From Hydractinia symbiolongicarpus (lineage: Eukaryota > Cnidaria > Hydrozoa > Anthoathecata > Hydractiniidae), in NCBI RefSeq assembly GCF_029227915.1, contig NC_079881.1, positions 9,362,001-9,426,000 of the forward strand: DNA of 64,000 nucleotides. The letters are read 5' to 3'. The notes beneath the pieces were generated by a model that saw nothing but the letters and a program-made list of their open reading frames with translations, searched no databases and was not told the DNA's origin. Below, one piece after another: positions 32,963 through 43,090 of the stretch. Made by a program: the position numbers and the translations under genes. Numbering within the stretch: position 1 is the first letter of the stretch; each line of letters starts with the position of its first letter.

Positions 32963-33052
32963 CGGAATCCCAAATAGAAAAATAGATAAACAATTAAAAT
33001 TACTTTTAAACAGAAGTATAAATCATATTGCCTGAATCAATTGAACTTCTAC

Positions 33053-33802
33053 CTTTGTTACTATATGACCTTCATGACTGCTAATATTACGCACCGTGTC
33101 ATTTACAACCTAAATAGTATTTAATAAAAAATACATCAAAGTTGTATTACTGTTTTCATAAATTTCATATCTAAAAAAAAAGAAATCAAAATGTAAAACT
33201 ACTGGATACTCTGGGAATTCTATCATTTCTGTGATGATAACTTGTGCCGGACAATCAAACTTTTTACAATCTGCAATCCGAGTGTGTTTCCTTCTACACC
33301 CATGATCGTTTTGCTGTAACAAGAGAGATATTATTATTCTGTGTAACTCTTTTTAAAATCCAATTATATAGTGAAAATCGTGAACCTTACCAGTTCCTTT
33401 TCTCTTTTTTCTTTAACTGATAGTTTCAAATTTAGGTTCCTATCTTTTCCGTGATGACAATCCAAAATTTTTGTTCCAACAAACATAAATGGCAAACCGG
33501 AAAACTTTACTCCATCACTTGACGAGTAAACCTTGTGTTTTTTCTTTCTTAAATCTGGAATTAATTATATAATGTCTCAAATTATGCATTTAGTTTAGAA
33601 TGTTATTTAAAAAGAAAAGCCTACCAGTGGATCCAAAGTCTTTCGTTGAGAATATGGTACTAAATCGAACAGTGTTTTCAATTTCACGTGTTTTGATTAA
33701 GACGCATCTTAGCTGCAACAAGGAAAACAACTCCATATAAAAACAGAAGTATTTTTATCATACCAGATATAGCGATATTGTAGGAATATCTTCTTCATTC
33801 AT
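33053..33802 (-). CDS. First five exons of the transposon-derived (CaRF/Ulp1/PHD) gene
   Basis: Exons at 33764-33802 (ATG, MNEEDIPTISLYL), 33625-33712, 33391-33554, 33203-33313 and 33053-33109 are each bounded by AG acceptors and GT donors, with phases that agree across all four introns (0, 1, 0, 0). The coded protein contains LIKTREIENTVRFSTIF, VYSSSDGVKFSGLPFMFVGT, KILDCHHGKDR, HGCRRKHTRIADCKKFDCPA and EMIEFPEYP, a Cys/His-rich region typical of the N-terminus of these MULE-like transposon proteins. Downstream exons are broken, so the whole locus (30952-33802) is best seen as a recently decayed transposon gene. No terminal inverted repeats were found. Confidence 0.6.
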
Positions 33803-34749
33803 ATTGCATACGTATTTATTTAAAAAAAGAATCGAATAACATGATAATCTTTAAATTTTTAAGTTACTTGACCGCTCTTCTCAATAATGTTAACAGAGAG
33901 CACATGTGTATCTACCATTTACTACAACTTTCCCGCGTGTTGTTTCAGTTACGTAATCACATTTTGTCATTACGTAATTTTTATCGGAAAACAAGTGTAC
34001 TTTTGGCTACTGTTATTTATTGCTAATAGTGTAGAAAAAAACCCATTGTTTTCTTTACTGTGTTTATTCAGCTACATTATTTTGGCTGTACTAGTAGCTA
34101 TATAAATCTTGAATGACATGCTAGCAATCCCTCTTTGATCAGCACTGTGATATTTTTAAGACAATATTAAAACTTGTGATGTAACTAACTACCAAAATAA
34201 GGTTTCTTTCTCTTTTGACTGCCAACTTTTCATGATGAGTGTACCCCACAACTTGAAGCAATTAAATTAATAACCAAGTTTAGGTCTTGAACCTTTATAA
34301 TATACAATCTTATGTCAACACTGAGTATCCTTCCTTTAAATAATTGTAAAATCAATATATCGCACCAGTTTAAAAAGTAAAAATACAAAGGAAAAAGTGA
34401 ATAATTCTCCTCGTACTGCATGTTTTTCTTAGCAAATGCCTTACGCTCTGCGGGGGATATAAAAATTTGTCCCTGCAAGCGCTTTGCTAGTGCCCAGACT
34501 TGCGCGGTATGAAACTCCGTAATGTCGGCAATGTTTTATACAAACACTCAGTTAGGATAAGGGTTTTTCAATCATAAAGAAAGTTTTTCGTCAACGGAAC
34601 TTAATTCCTCACAAAATTCTATGTCGCCTTAGTTAAATTTTACTATTACTATGCTTTGGAGTTAACTTGAGTTGATTTATGATGTTAATGCTAACTTCAT
34701 CCAAAACAAACTTGTTTTCTCTTCACCCAACAATGTAATTCTGTAATAA
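33803..34749. other. Intergenic
   Basis: AT-rich, no gene. Possibly includes the 5' flank of the transposon gene and part of a small dispersed repeat (34445-34530, inverted relative to 29390-29450). Confidence 0.35.
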
Positions 34750-36359
34750 CTAGTCGGGAAACCCGGCGTCGAATCGCCGGGGTGAGCCACAAGTAACTGT
34801 TGTTGAACGCCCTAAGGAGCGCTTAAAAAGAACTGCAAACTGTGCAACACAGTCAGGTGGAGCGCTTTAGTACAGGTATGCAGTATGTCGTAAATCAAGT
34901 GAAGCGCACACACCATTATAGTGTTGCGACTGTAACATATTTTTCAAAAAATAACTTTCCCGCAACAAAGGCTAAAATAAAAACACAGTTTACAACCGTT
35001 GTGACTCCGTCATAGCAAAAACAATCGATCAATATTATTTTTTTTGCGGAATAAGTTTTTGTAAAAGTTAAAAAATTAATCGTGACACCGGACTGAGCGT
35101 TTAGTACAGTTAAATGGTGTTACACTGGTGTATAAGGATAATACCCTTTTGAAAAAAAACTTTCTTGCAGACTCTATTTAAATGAAAACACAACAAACAG
35201 TCCTTCGCTTCTTGCACAGGGCTAAGCGGTTAGTCCAGGTAAACATTGTTGGACATTGGTACTGGCGTGATTCCCAAGAAAGTTTAGAAATTAATTGTCA
35301 CAGTGGGCTGACCCGCATAGGCGTAACAACCTTTTTCAAAAAACAGGCTATTGTTAACACTGAGCTGACCGCTTAGTACAGTTAAACAGACTTGAACCGT
35401 ACCCTTTTCCAAAAAAACTTTATCACAACTTCGGTTTAATGACAACACAGGAAACAGCCTGTCGTTACCCCTCCAGCTAAAGCAATTGTTCAGCCTTTTT
35501 ATTTGCAAAAAAATTTTTAGGAAAATAATTAAAGATGTATAGCTACCTATCTAAACTGCATTTAGCATAAGATTTATTGCTGAGAATATTGCGATATTGA
35601 TAGCCAAACTGAATTTTTATACTATCACTTTTTAAATAAATATATGAGATAATGGCTATATCCTCGATATAAAAATTAATGTTGGGTTTGAGAAAAACCT
35701 TTTATACCAAACAAAATTAGTAAAAAGTAAGGCTATTAGCTAGTAGCCTTCAAAATATTCGTTCCTAGCCAAAAAACTGGTGCGTTTAAGATCTGCACGT
35801 AGCTAAAAAACGTGACAATATATTTATCTTCACATTTTAGAACATAAAAAAAACAAATATTACAAATATAAAAAGCTTATAGAAGACAAAAAGGTGAAAC
35901 AGACTTAGAAACGACACGGCCATCATGTTTCTTCGTTGGCATGTCTAGGCCGCGAAAGTCTTGATTGATTTTTCAAAGAATCAGGCGTTTTCATTGGTAT
36001 ACACGTGCGAGCAGTCAAAACAAAGTCAGTTAAACTGTCAATAAAACCATCCAATTTGTTCTCTGTGGCTCCTGGGCGGAAACGGCGATTAAGGTCACGG
36101 GGGTAAATTATTATTAAAAATGGCGCATTTAAATAATGAATTCATTTTAATCACTTTTTAATCATTTTTTTTTAATATAGAGGTTTATCAATTAAATTAA
36201 TTAAAGTATGTAAGGAAATAAATTAATTTCTGTAATTAATTTTGATAAATTATAAGATTTCCAATTAAACAACCCCCTGGTTTCTAAAAATTCGCGGAAA
36301 GATCAAAGGAATATTGGTAACCCTTTTGAACAGTCAAAATACGGCTTTTATTGTAGAGA
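34750..36359 (-). mobile_element. Helitron-like element, family H1, full length (~1.6 kb)
   Basis: Plus strand CTAGTCGGGAAACCCGGCGT to GGCTTTTATTGTAGAGA. On the minus strand this reads TCTCTACAATAAAAGCCGTA at the 5' end and hairpin CCCGGCG/CGCCGGG, then TTTCCCGACTAG, at the 3' end. Flanks are A before TC and T after CTAG, the usual Helitron target. There is no protein-coding capacity beyond short frames, so it is non-autonomous. It lies immediately upstream of the coding Helitron remnant, whose 3' hairpin is of the same type. Confidence 0.85.
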
Positions 36360-36772
36360 TGTTGCCAGGAAGGTATATAGATATTTAGTTATGAAATTTA
36401 GCTGTTTCTTGTTAAAGTAGTTATCGACCGCCTGAAAGTGGTCACTCCAGAGGTCCAGTGCGTGAAATTTCAGAACTGGAATTTAATCTGCGCCTGCAAT
36501 CTGCCGCAGCTAAGCTATCCTGATGATTTTTGATTTCGTGAGTGGCCTTACCCTGTGGAGATAATCATCCAAACTTATGTGCGAATTTTGAATGTCCGTA
36601 TGTCGTGTTGTGGCCATGAAAGCTGGAGGTAAAAAGGCTGTGAAGATAATGAATTTTTAGCTGCATGTGGTGGCTGCATGTGGTTCTTTTCGTTTTATCT
36701 ACTGGAGGAACAAACACGTGAGATCAAGATTCAGAAAAGAGTGAGAGACTTGTTTGTATTTGCGTTTTTTGT
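36360..36772. other. Region upstream of the coding Helitron remnant
   Basis: No frame or terminus recognised. The 5' end (TC...) of the coding element at 36773-43090 should lie here or further left but could not be located. Confidence 0.35.
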
Positions 36773-37522
36773 GTGAAACTGTTTTTCTCCAATGTTGCTG
36801 TTCTCATTTGTACTACTGTATTGCATAAGATCAGCATGAAAGCTAGAACCAGTATAAAAACTCACGATAATCATCATTGTCATGCAACACTACAAATGCC
36901 TGCTTCTCACGTTCATTTTATGACTACAGTAATTGAGACACCTGGGGTGTATAGCTGTGCCATTGATGGTTTCATAGAGTTGTGTTATCATGTTATTCTT
37001 TCGTATTTGCAACAATTACATCCTCATTTAACATCATTTTGCCAAGTAATCCATGCTGCATCAGTCAGCTGCACACCTCAGGAGTTCCTAACATCAACTA
37101 TGTTTGTCAACTCATTTTGCAAGAGGTTCGAATCCAGTGCTAAAGATTGCAATGCACAATTCTCTGAAATAGTGCTATATGCCAGGCTTGCTATAAAATG
37201 AAGCAAGGATCTTTAAATACATTTGTGCAGTATGTCTCTTGCATTTCTTGTTGTTCCTTGGATAACTCAAGTCTAAAAATGTTCTGTAACAGAATCGATG
37301 ATAAGCCCGGCCACCATCTTATTTATTGAATTCTCTCCAATACTTTTGAATACAGTTGTCATATATGACCAATTTTCAATAATTAGAATGCAATACAGTC
37401 TTAGCGGGGCTGTCAGAAATGCTGGTGCTCATTTTACAGTAGCAGTAAAGCAAAGTACTCGATGGGTAAATGTTGACGACATGTCTAAGAACTCCTATTT
37501 TTCACATCTTTTTCAAATTTGA
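36773..37522 (+). pseudogene. C19/USP-like cysteine protease remnant of a Helitron
   Basis: Two frames, 36773-37201 and 37298-37522, together look like a ubiquitin-protease-type domain. ETPGVYSCAIDGFIEL presents the nucleophile Cys. CKRFESSAKDCNAQFSEI lies mid-domain. PATILFIEFSPILLNTVVI and MQYSLSGAVRNAGAHFTVAV present the catalytic His, followed by WVNVDDM with the Asp. A gap and frame break of about 100 bp separates the halves. Proteins with a SCAID..FLE cysteine module adjoin Helitron proteins in some animals, to my knowledge. The assignment rests on motif order only. Confidence 0.5.
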
Positions 37523-37630
37523 GGTACCGATTTCCTGGAAGGTGTTTTTTTTGTCAGGAATTACTTTCTTCCAATCAAAATTTTCTAAAACCTCATTTTC
37601 TTCTCATCAGTACCTCATTTTCTTGTGAAA

Positions 37631-38037
37631 GGCGCCGTAGATTAGTGGTTATAGCGCCGTAGTGGTTATTATTATTATTAGTGGTTATAGCGCCGTAGAT
37701 TAGTGGTTATAGCTCTCGTACTCTGTGCGGGAGACCGGGGTTCGATTCCTCTTGACGGCGATTCAACATGGGCGAGTGAATGTTACCATAGCCCCGGGTT
37801 AACCCAAGCCATGTGAGGGAAATTGGGAAGATGGCACACTGTGTGGGCCGTTGGATGTTGCCGGGAGTTGTCTAGTAGAGCGCGGGCTCTAATTGGGTCT
37901 GCGTAGCTCAAAATGAGCATTAAATACTCTAGGACTCTCCATCTACGCCATGGCCCCTCCTGGAAATAATAGACAGGGTATATCCCTCGATATTTGTGAG
38001 GCTAGCCATGTAAAATATGCACATCTATCTATCTACC
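37631..38037 (+). mobile_element. tRNA-derived SINE, family S2, with partly repeated head
   Basis: The head proper is 37689-37761: CGCCGTAGATTAGTGGTTAT (A-box side) and GGTTCGATTCC (B box), with CGCCGT/ACGGCG pairing ends. Ahead of it GGCGCCGTAGATTAGTGGTT and GCGCCGTAGTGGTTATTATT are extra head fragments. The body contains GTTGTCTAGTAGAGCG and CGTAGCTCAAAATGAGC (shared with S1). The tail is GGCTAGCCATGTAAAATATG plus (ATCT)n. It lies between the protease and DUF6570-like parts of the Helitron, so it inserted into that element. Confidence 0.85.
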
Positions 38038-38316
38038 ATGATTATTGTTGAATTATAAACAACATTGACATAAAAAAGAATGATACCACCAGTCAACTTT
38101 TCCAGCCAGGTTGCAAGAAAATGAAAATAAACAGTGGCAAGTCTGAGGTTTTAAAAAATGTTAGCAAGAATATTCCAACTGTAAGTGACCACACATATTT
38201 CATATTTGTTGCTCAAAGTAAATTTACGGAAAAAGTGCGCTACTACCTATGGTAACACTATACTATCATGAGGATGATCAAGTTGCGGCTTCACAGTAAT
38301 TTTGCAGTAGCTTAAA
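38038..38316. other. Helitron interior, non-coding remnant
   Basis: No frame or repeat recognised between the S2 insertion and the DUF6570-like frame. Confidence 0.3.
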
Positions 38317-38694
38317 TTGTTGAGAAAATTTCATTGTAAACTCAATAATCTTAGTATTGCGCAATGTCGTGTTTGCAAAGAGGCTAGGTGTCATATCGTA
38401 AACAATTTATGTGGTAGGTGTAAAAGAGATAAAATAAAACTCAGGAAATTCAGTGCAGAGAATGACATGATTCCCTCCAAAGTACCAAATCAATTATGTG
38501 ACTTATCTCAGGCAGAAGAAATTTCAACTGCTAGAGCCTTCCCTGTTATGAATATTCATTGTAAACCAAGAGGCGGACAACGAACATACAAGGAACACGT
38601 GATCACTTTCCCCACTGAAAACTTGGAGCATTGGAACAGTCAACAAATGTGTTTGTCAGGTCAACCATGGTTCATAACATGTCAAGCTGGATAA
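38317..38694 (+). pseudogene. DUF6570-like zinc module of a Helitron protein
   Basis: The frame holds CRVCKEARCHIVNNLCGRCK (two CxxC pairs) and later FPVMNIHCKPRGGQRTYKEH followed by VITFP. This is the signature of the DUF6570 region that lies N-terminal to the Helitron_like_N/Rep domains in many animal Helitron proteins. The frame ends at 38694, and the HUH Rep nuclease that should follow is absent: only about 115 bp of non-coding DNA separates it from the helicase. Confidence 0.6.
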
Positions 38695-38809
38695 ATACAC
38701 AGAAGGATCTTGTGACAACATATGCAATTTCAATCCCTGTAGATAAGGCAGTCAAAATCAATAAATTAAATTAAATATAAATCGCTCTCAGTCTTCTAAT
38801 GCTTGCCAG

Positions 38810-40066
38810 TTGCTCGTTTCGATAGTTGGGAAAGCAGGCAGTGGTAAAAGCTTTTTAATTGACCGATTAAGGTTTGCGTTACAAGATACTTGTATTATTT
38901 CTGCTCTTTTTGGGATTGCTGCATACAATTTCAATGGTAGAACTTTATACTACTTGCTAAAATTACCAAAAAAGGGGAGACGTAATCATGATTTGAACGG
39001 AACTGCTCTATCTCAACTACAAGGATGTTTTTGTGGTGTGAAGTATCTTTTAACTGACGAATATTCTGTTATAAGCCAGCGTGATTTATCATGGAAACAA
39101 TTATTTAGTGGTATTAACATAATATTGTTTGGTGACTTGGGTCAATTACCTCCTGTTAATGGGAAAGTGCTTTATGATTGTAACCCAGTTACTGAACATG
39201 ATTCTGAAGGTTATTTTTTATATTCTCAGTTTCAGACTGTCATTGAATTGGTTGGAAATGAAAGGGTCTCTGGTTCTGATTCTAATCAAACAAAATTTCG
39301 TAATCTTCTGACAAAAGTGAGAAACGGAGCAGTTTCTATTAGTGACTGGGAATTGCGGCTGACAAGATCTTCAAGTAGATGTAATAACATAAGTCAATTT
39401 TCTGATGCACTGCGATTATCTTTCGGTAATAAAACAGTTTCGGAGGTTAATATCAATTCATTGAAGAGCCTTGGTAATCCTATTGCTAAGATTAAGGCAA
39501 TTCACAACAAACAATCTGCTGCCAAATGCAGTGCTGATGATATGGGTGGGCTACCTGTGTATCTTTGTTTATCTGTTGGGGCTAGGGCTACGTTGACTAG
39601 GAACTTGTGGACAGAAGTTGGCTTGTGCAATAGAGCTCTTGGTACTGAACACAGTATTATATATGAAACTGGGAATTATACTTTTCCAGTTGCTGTACTT
39701 GTGACATTTGATACCTACTCCGGTCCAGCGTTTGTTGAAAGTGTTCCATCGTGTGTCCTAATTCCTCCCTTTTCTAGCTCTTCTGATTCTCTTGGTTCAA
39801 ATTTTGAGAGAACACAGTATCCCTTAAAATTAGCGTGGGCAACAACCATTCATAAATCCCAAGGTCTCACCTTGCAGAAGACATGGATTGGCCTTAGTTC
39901 TTCTGAACAATCTTCGGGCTTGAGTTATGTAGCGCTCTCCAGATTCCATTCATTACAAAGTTTAGTTGTAGAGCCTATGACATTTGATCTTCAGTGTATT
40001 CTAAAGCCCAAACGTTTTCAGAAAAGATCTGCGGAGGAATCGCGATTGCATGCTTCAGCTATTTAG
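38810..40066 (+). CDS. PIF1-type DNA helicase of a Helitron (Hel domain)
   Basis: 418 codons (5'-3' SF1B helicase). Motifs in order: Walker A VGKAGSGKSFLI (about 6-17), Ia ALFGIAAYNFNG, II LLTDEYSVIS (about 83-92), III NIILFGDLGQLPPVNGK (about 103-119), V AWATTIHKSQGLTLQKTWIG (about 343-362) and VI SYVALSRFHSLQSLVVEP (about 373-390). This composition is typical of Helitron Rep/Hel proteins rather than cellular PIF1. The N-terminal DUF6570/Rep parts are lost or out of frame, so strand-transfer activity is missing although the helicase frame itself is intact. Nearby features supporting Helitron origin are the DUF6570-like frame upstream, RPA-like frames downstream and the 3' terminus at 43061-43090. 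Confidence 0.85.
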   Translation: MLVSIVGKAGSGKSFLIDRLRFALQDTCIISALFGIAAYNFNGRTLYYLLKLPKKGRRNHDLNGTALSQLQGCFCGVKYLLTDEYSVISQRDLSWKQLFSGINIILFGDLGQLPPVNGKVLYDCNPVTEHDSEGYFLYSQFQTVIELVGNERVSGSDSNQTKFRNLLTKVRNGAVSISDWELRLTRSSSRCNNISQFSDALRLSFGNKTVSEVNINSLKSLGNPIAKIKAIHNKQSAAKCSADDMGGLPVYLCLSVGARATLTRNLWTEVGLCNRALGTEHSIIYETGNYTFPVAVLVTFDTYSGPAFVESVPSCVLIPPFSSSSDSLGSNFERTQYPLKLAWATTIHKSQGLTLQKTWIGLSSSEQSSGLSYVALSRFHSLQSLVVEPMTFDLQCILKPKRFQKRSAEESRLHASAI

Positions 40067-40244
40067 TACTACTAAAATATTTTACTATTTGTCAAACTTA
40101 ATCTTATTTTTTGTGTCTGGTAGAAAGTCAAGAAAAACAAAAAACAATGCTGAAGAAAATAAAAAACTTAGGTAATATTTCAAAAACCAGGTAATATTTA
40201 TTATTCGAACAAGATTACAAAATTTATGGCCCTCTAATTGACCT

Positions 40245-40595
40245 TGGTTGTTCAGATCAATCTCCAGGCTTGTGTTATATAGATATCGCTTTCCAGATTG
40301 CGCTCGATACAAAGTTTTTAGTTGTGGAGTCTATGACATTTGATCGTTTTCGGTGTTTTCAAAAGTCAAGAAGTTTTTAGAAAAGGTGAGTGCAGAAATT
40401 GTGATTACTTGCTGCATCTATTTAATGCTATTAAAATATTTTACCATTTGTCAAACTTAATCTAATTTTTTGTGTCTGATAAAAAGGCAAGAAAAACAAA
40501 AACAATGCTGAAGAGAATAAAGAACTTTACTTCCCAGCCAGGTAATATTTATCATTCGAACAAGATTACAGAATTTATGGTCTTTTAATAAGCTT
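40245..40595 (+). repeat. Decayed tandem duplicate of the helicase 3' end
   Basis: The segment repeats 39890-40240 with a shift of about 350 bp: TTGTTCAGATCAATCTCCAG corresponds to TTCTTCTGAACAATCTTCGG, GAGTCTATGACATTTGATC recurs, and the downstream TTTGTCAAACTTAATCT and ATTCGAACAAGATTACA are present in both. The second copy no longer encodes helicase residues. Confidence 0.75.
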
Positions 40596-40735
40596 TTTGG
40601 ACTCGCGAAAGTTTCTACGAATAAAGTAGTAAGCACTCCATAATGGTATGTAGGTTAATAAAGATTTTCCAAGTTCTACTGTAGTTCTTCTATTTTCAAT
40701 TTCACATTACTTTATCCTAACTTATCCTTTTTTAG

Positions 40736-42368
40736 AGAGTCTGACAAAGTAACACCAAGGAAAAGACAGATGGCCTGTCCAGAAGGAAGCCCATCAACAC
40801 CTTTCACACCTAAAAGACTATTTACTGCCTCTACTTCACCTTATTCGCCGTCAGAACCCTCCAATGCAATAGGTACGTATGACATTACGCCATCCGACCT
40901 GGGCAATATTCTTCACTGCTGTAACCCAACTTCTTGCATATATTTAAATATTGTTCATGCGTGCTTGTATTTCTTTGTGTGTTGTTTTCAATGAAGAAAT
41001 TTAATGCTTCTTGAATGTCAGAAATTTTTGTGTCTGCTATTGTTAGAATTTAATTCATGCGAAATGCATCGAAATTATTTATTCACAAAATTTTGTAAGA
41101 TACTTTATCTATTAGTAATTTTGCATTCATTCGGTTTGTGGATATCACTGGTTTTCTTGCATCTATGTCACCAATTAAGAAAAATCAACAAAAGACATAC
41201 TTTTTTGTGTTCATTAAGACTGCACCAACTGAATTTAAGAAAGTATTGGTGAGCAATCACAGGAATATGAAGATCATACATCAAAAGTTTGTTGACATTT
41301 TTCATGATGAAACACCTTTCCGAATCAGCAAAGTGGTTCCTCAAAAGGATGTGTTCTTTTTCAACACTTATTCATTTGTTGATACATTATATGATAACAT
41401 TTCTTTTGCCTTCAACGATGCAGATGCTGTGCCATTAGTATATGCAAGATAAGGGCTTGGTTACATCTATTGTTGGTGAAATTCAGTTTACTGGACCAGA
41501 GATATTACAATCATATTTCAAAGATGGGAGAAAATCGCCAAGACAGAATGCGTGAAGGTATATTTAGTGATCGAACAAAAACTGTTCAAATTACAGTATG
41601 GTCAGATATGCTCGATATGATTAAAGAGAATGAGCTTAAAAAAATTTCAAGTTCTTCATCCAGAATTTTTAATGAAGAAGTTGATTTGACAACTAACTTT
41701 TCAACAACGATTTGTTTTTGGACACATTGAATGTTGTGTTTGATAAAAATGTTGCCCCAAAGCCATCCACAGAGGCTATTGCTAAAGAAACGTTGATTTG
41801 TTGCCCAAAGATAGAGAGTATTCGAGTTAATACGTTTTTGCAGTGCAAAACTTGTCGCAAAGAAGTGGAGATACTACCAGGAACAGAGCTATGTAGTTGT
41901 AATAACTGCAATCGGGACTATCTCGTCTCATCCTTGAAACAAAGTGCTGGTTGTTTTCAGAAAACACTTCAAATTGAAGTGACTAATGCTCTTATTGCTA
42001 TGTCGTTAACAGTGTATAAAGATGTGCTTGAAGATTTTTTTGGAAATGACGTGGTTCACGATGATATAAAATTAAAAACCTTCGTATTTGGGCTGGAAAA
42101 CATTGATTTTAAGGTTCCGAAGGGTAACAAAGTTTTAGATATCCAACCACACACTCCAAACCCCATTTGCTTTTGCCTTCAGCATATAAATCTACCAATT
42201 TGAACGTTTAGTATTTGTTTGGTAAACAAAGAGAATTTTTAGATTTGTTTCGTTTTGTCACACACAACTTACAAAATTTTGACTATTGTTTTTACAGTTA
42301 CTGCTTTGCTAGATGATCTTACTTCCAGCCCATTCACTGAAAATGTGAAGCCTGCTATTTTCAGGTGG
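40736..42368 (+). pseudogene. RPA-like single-strand DNA-binding protein of the Helitron, broken
   Basis: A first piece (40736-40872, bounded by TTTTTAG and ATAG/GTACGT) encodes a Ser/Pro-rich leader ending PSEPSNAIG. A second (about 41125-41449) begins VDITGFLASMSPIKKNQQKT and includes ISKVVPQKDVFFFN. After a frameshift the chain continues KGLVTSIVGEIQFTGPEIL, then past a stop REGIFSDRTKTVQITVWSDM, an OB-fold pattern of RPA70-type proteins. The frame 41712-42203 carries a zinc ribbon LQCKTCRKEVEILPGTELCS followed by CNNC, as in the RPA70 C-terminal OB-fold. A last exon-like piece follows TTTTTACAG at about 42297. RPA-like proteins are known partners in some Helitrons, notably plant ones. Frameshifts and stops indicate it is inactive. 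Confidence 0.65.
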
Positions 42369-43060
42369 TTATACATTTATAATTAATAAAAGTAAATTAG
42401 CACATATGCAGTTTCTCAGCAATTGTCCATGTATTTCCGTTTTGTGCGGAATTAATCTGGCGTTTAAAAATGTTCAAATGCGGAGAAACAGACCAACTGC
42501 AACCCATTTTCTTTTGTACTTGTCACATTACGTTAATGAACACGCCCTTGGGTTAAATATTCAAAGGATATACTGCATTTTGTCTATTGAGCGCACATTC
42601 TCGAACAAGTGCACACCTTTGCGGGTAGTTATAGAAATGAACGCACACGTTCAAATAAGCTTTGCCATGACTATGATACTGTGCGCTCATTGAAAAATTG
42701 AGTGGCAAACAACGTGAATTTTGTATAAACGCGTCCCTTAAGTTATCGCATTTTCCATTTTCACGAAATATAGGGGAAGGACCCTTAATCTTGACTATAT
42801 GAAGACTATGTTAATGAAATGAAATTTTGTGTTTTGCATATATATATGTTAACTGCTTCACCTATGTGTGACAAAATAAATTTTGCTAAAAATCCCTGAG
42901 CAACTAAAAGGATGCAAAAGCAGTTATCCTGTATAGGGTTACATCCGACATGTGACTCCCAGCCTCAGCTATTGTAAAATTGGTTCTCCCAGCCATCCAT
43001 AATCCCAGTTTTCTTAAACAAAAAGAAAAGATAAGTTGCTCTGTATACTGAAATACTCAT
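42369..43060. other. Helitron 3' non-coding region
   Basis: No gene. It lies between the last RPA-like piece and the terminal hairpin. The frame at 42406-42693 has no recognisable domain. Confidence 0.4.
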
Positions 43061-43090
43061 CCCGGCGTGCGACGCCGGGTTCCCGGCTAG
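43061..43090 (+). other. Helitron 3' terminus (hairpin + CTAG)
   Basis: CCCGGCG-TGCGA-CGCCGGG forms a GC-rich stem. It is followed by TTCCCGGCTAG and then T. Position, stem and the terminal CTAG match the H1 3' ends at 27680, 34750 and 51775, which links the coding element to the non-autonomous H1 family. Confidence 0.85.

Noticed and set aside
37689-37761. Functional tRNA gene at 37.7 kb
   Set aside because: Same reason: SINE S2 head, with a matching full-length copy at 60691-61039.
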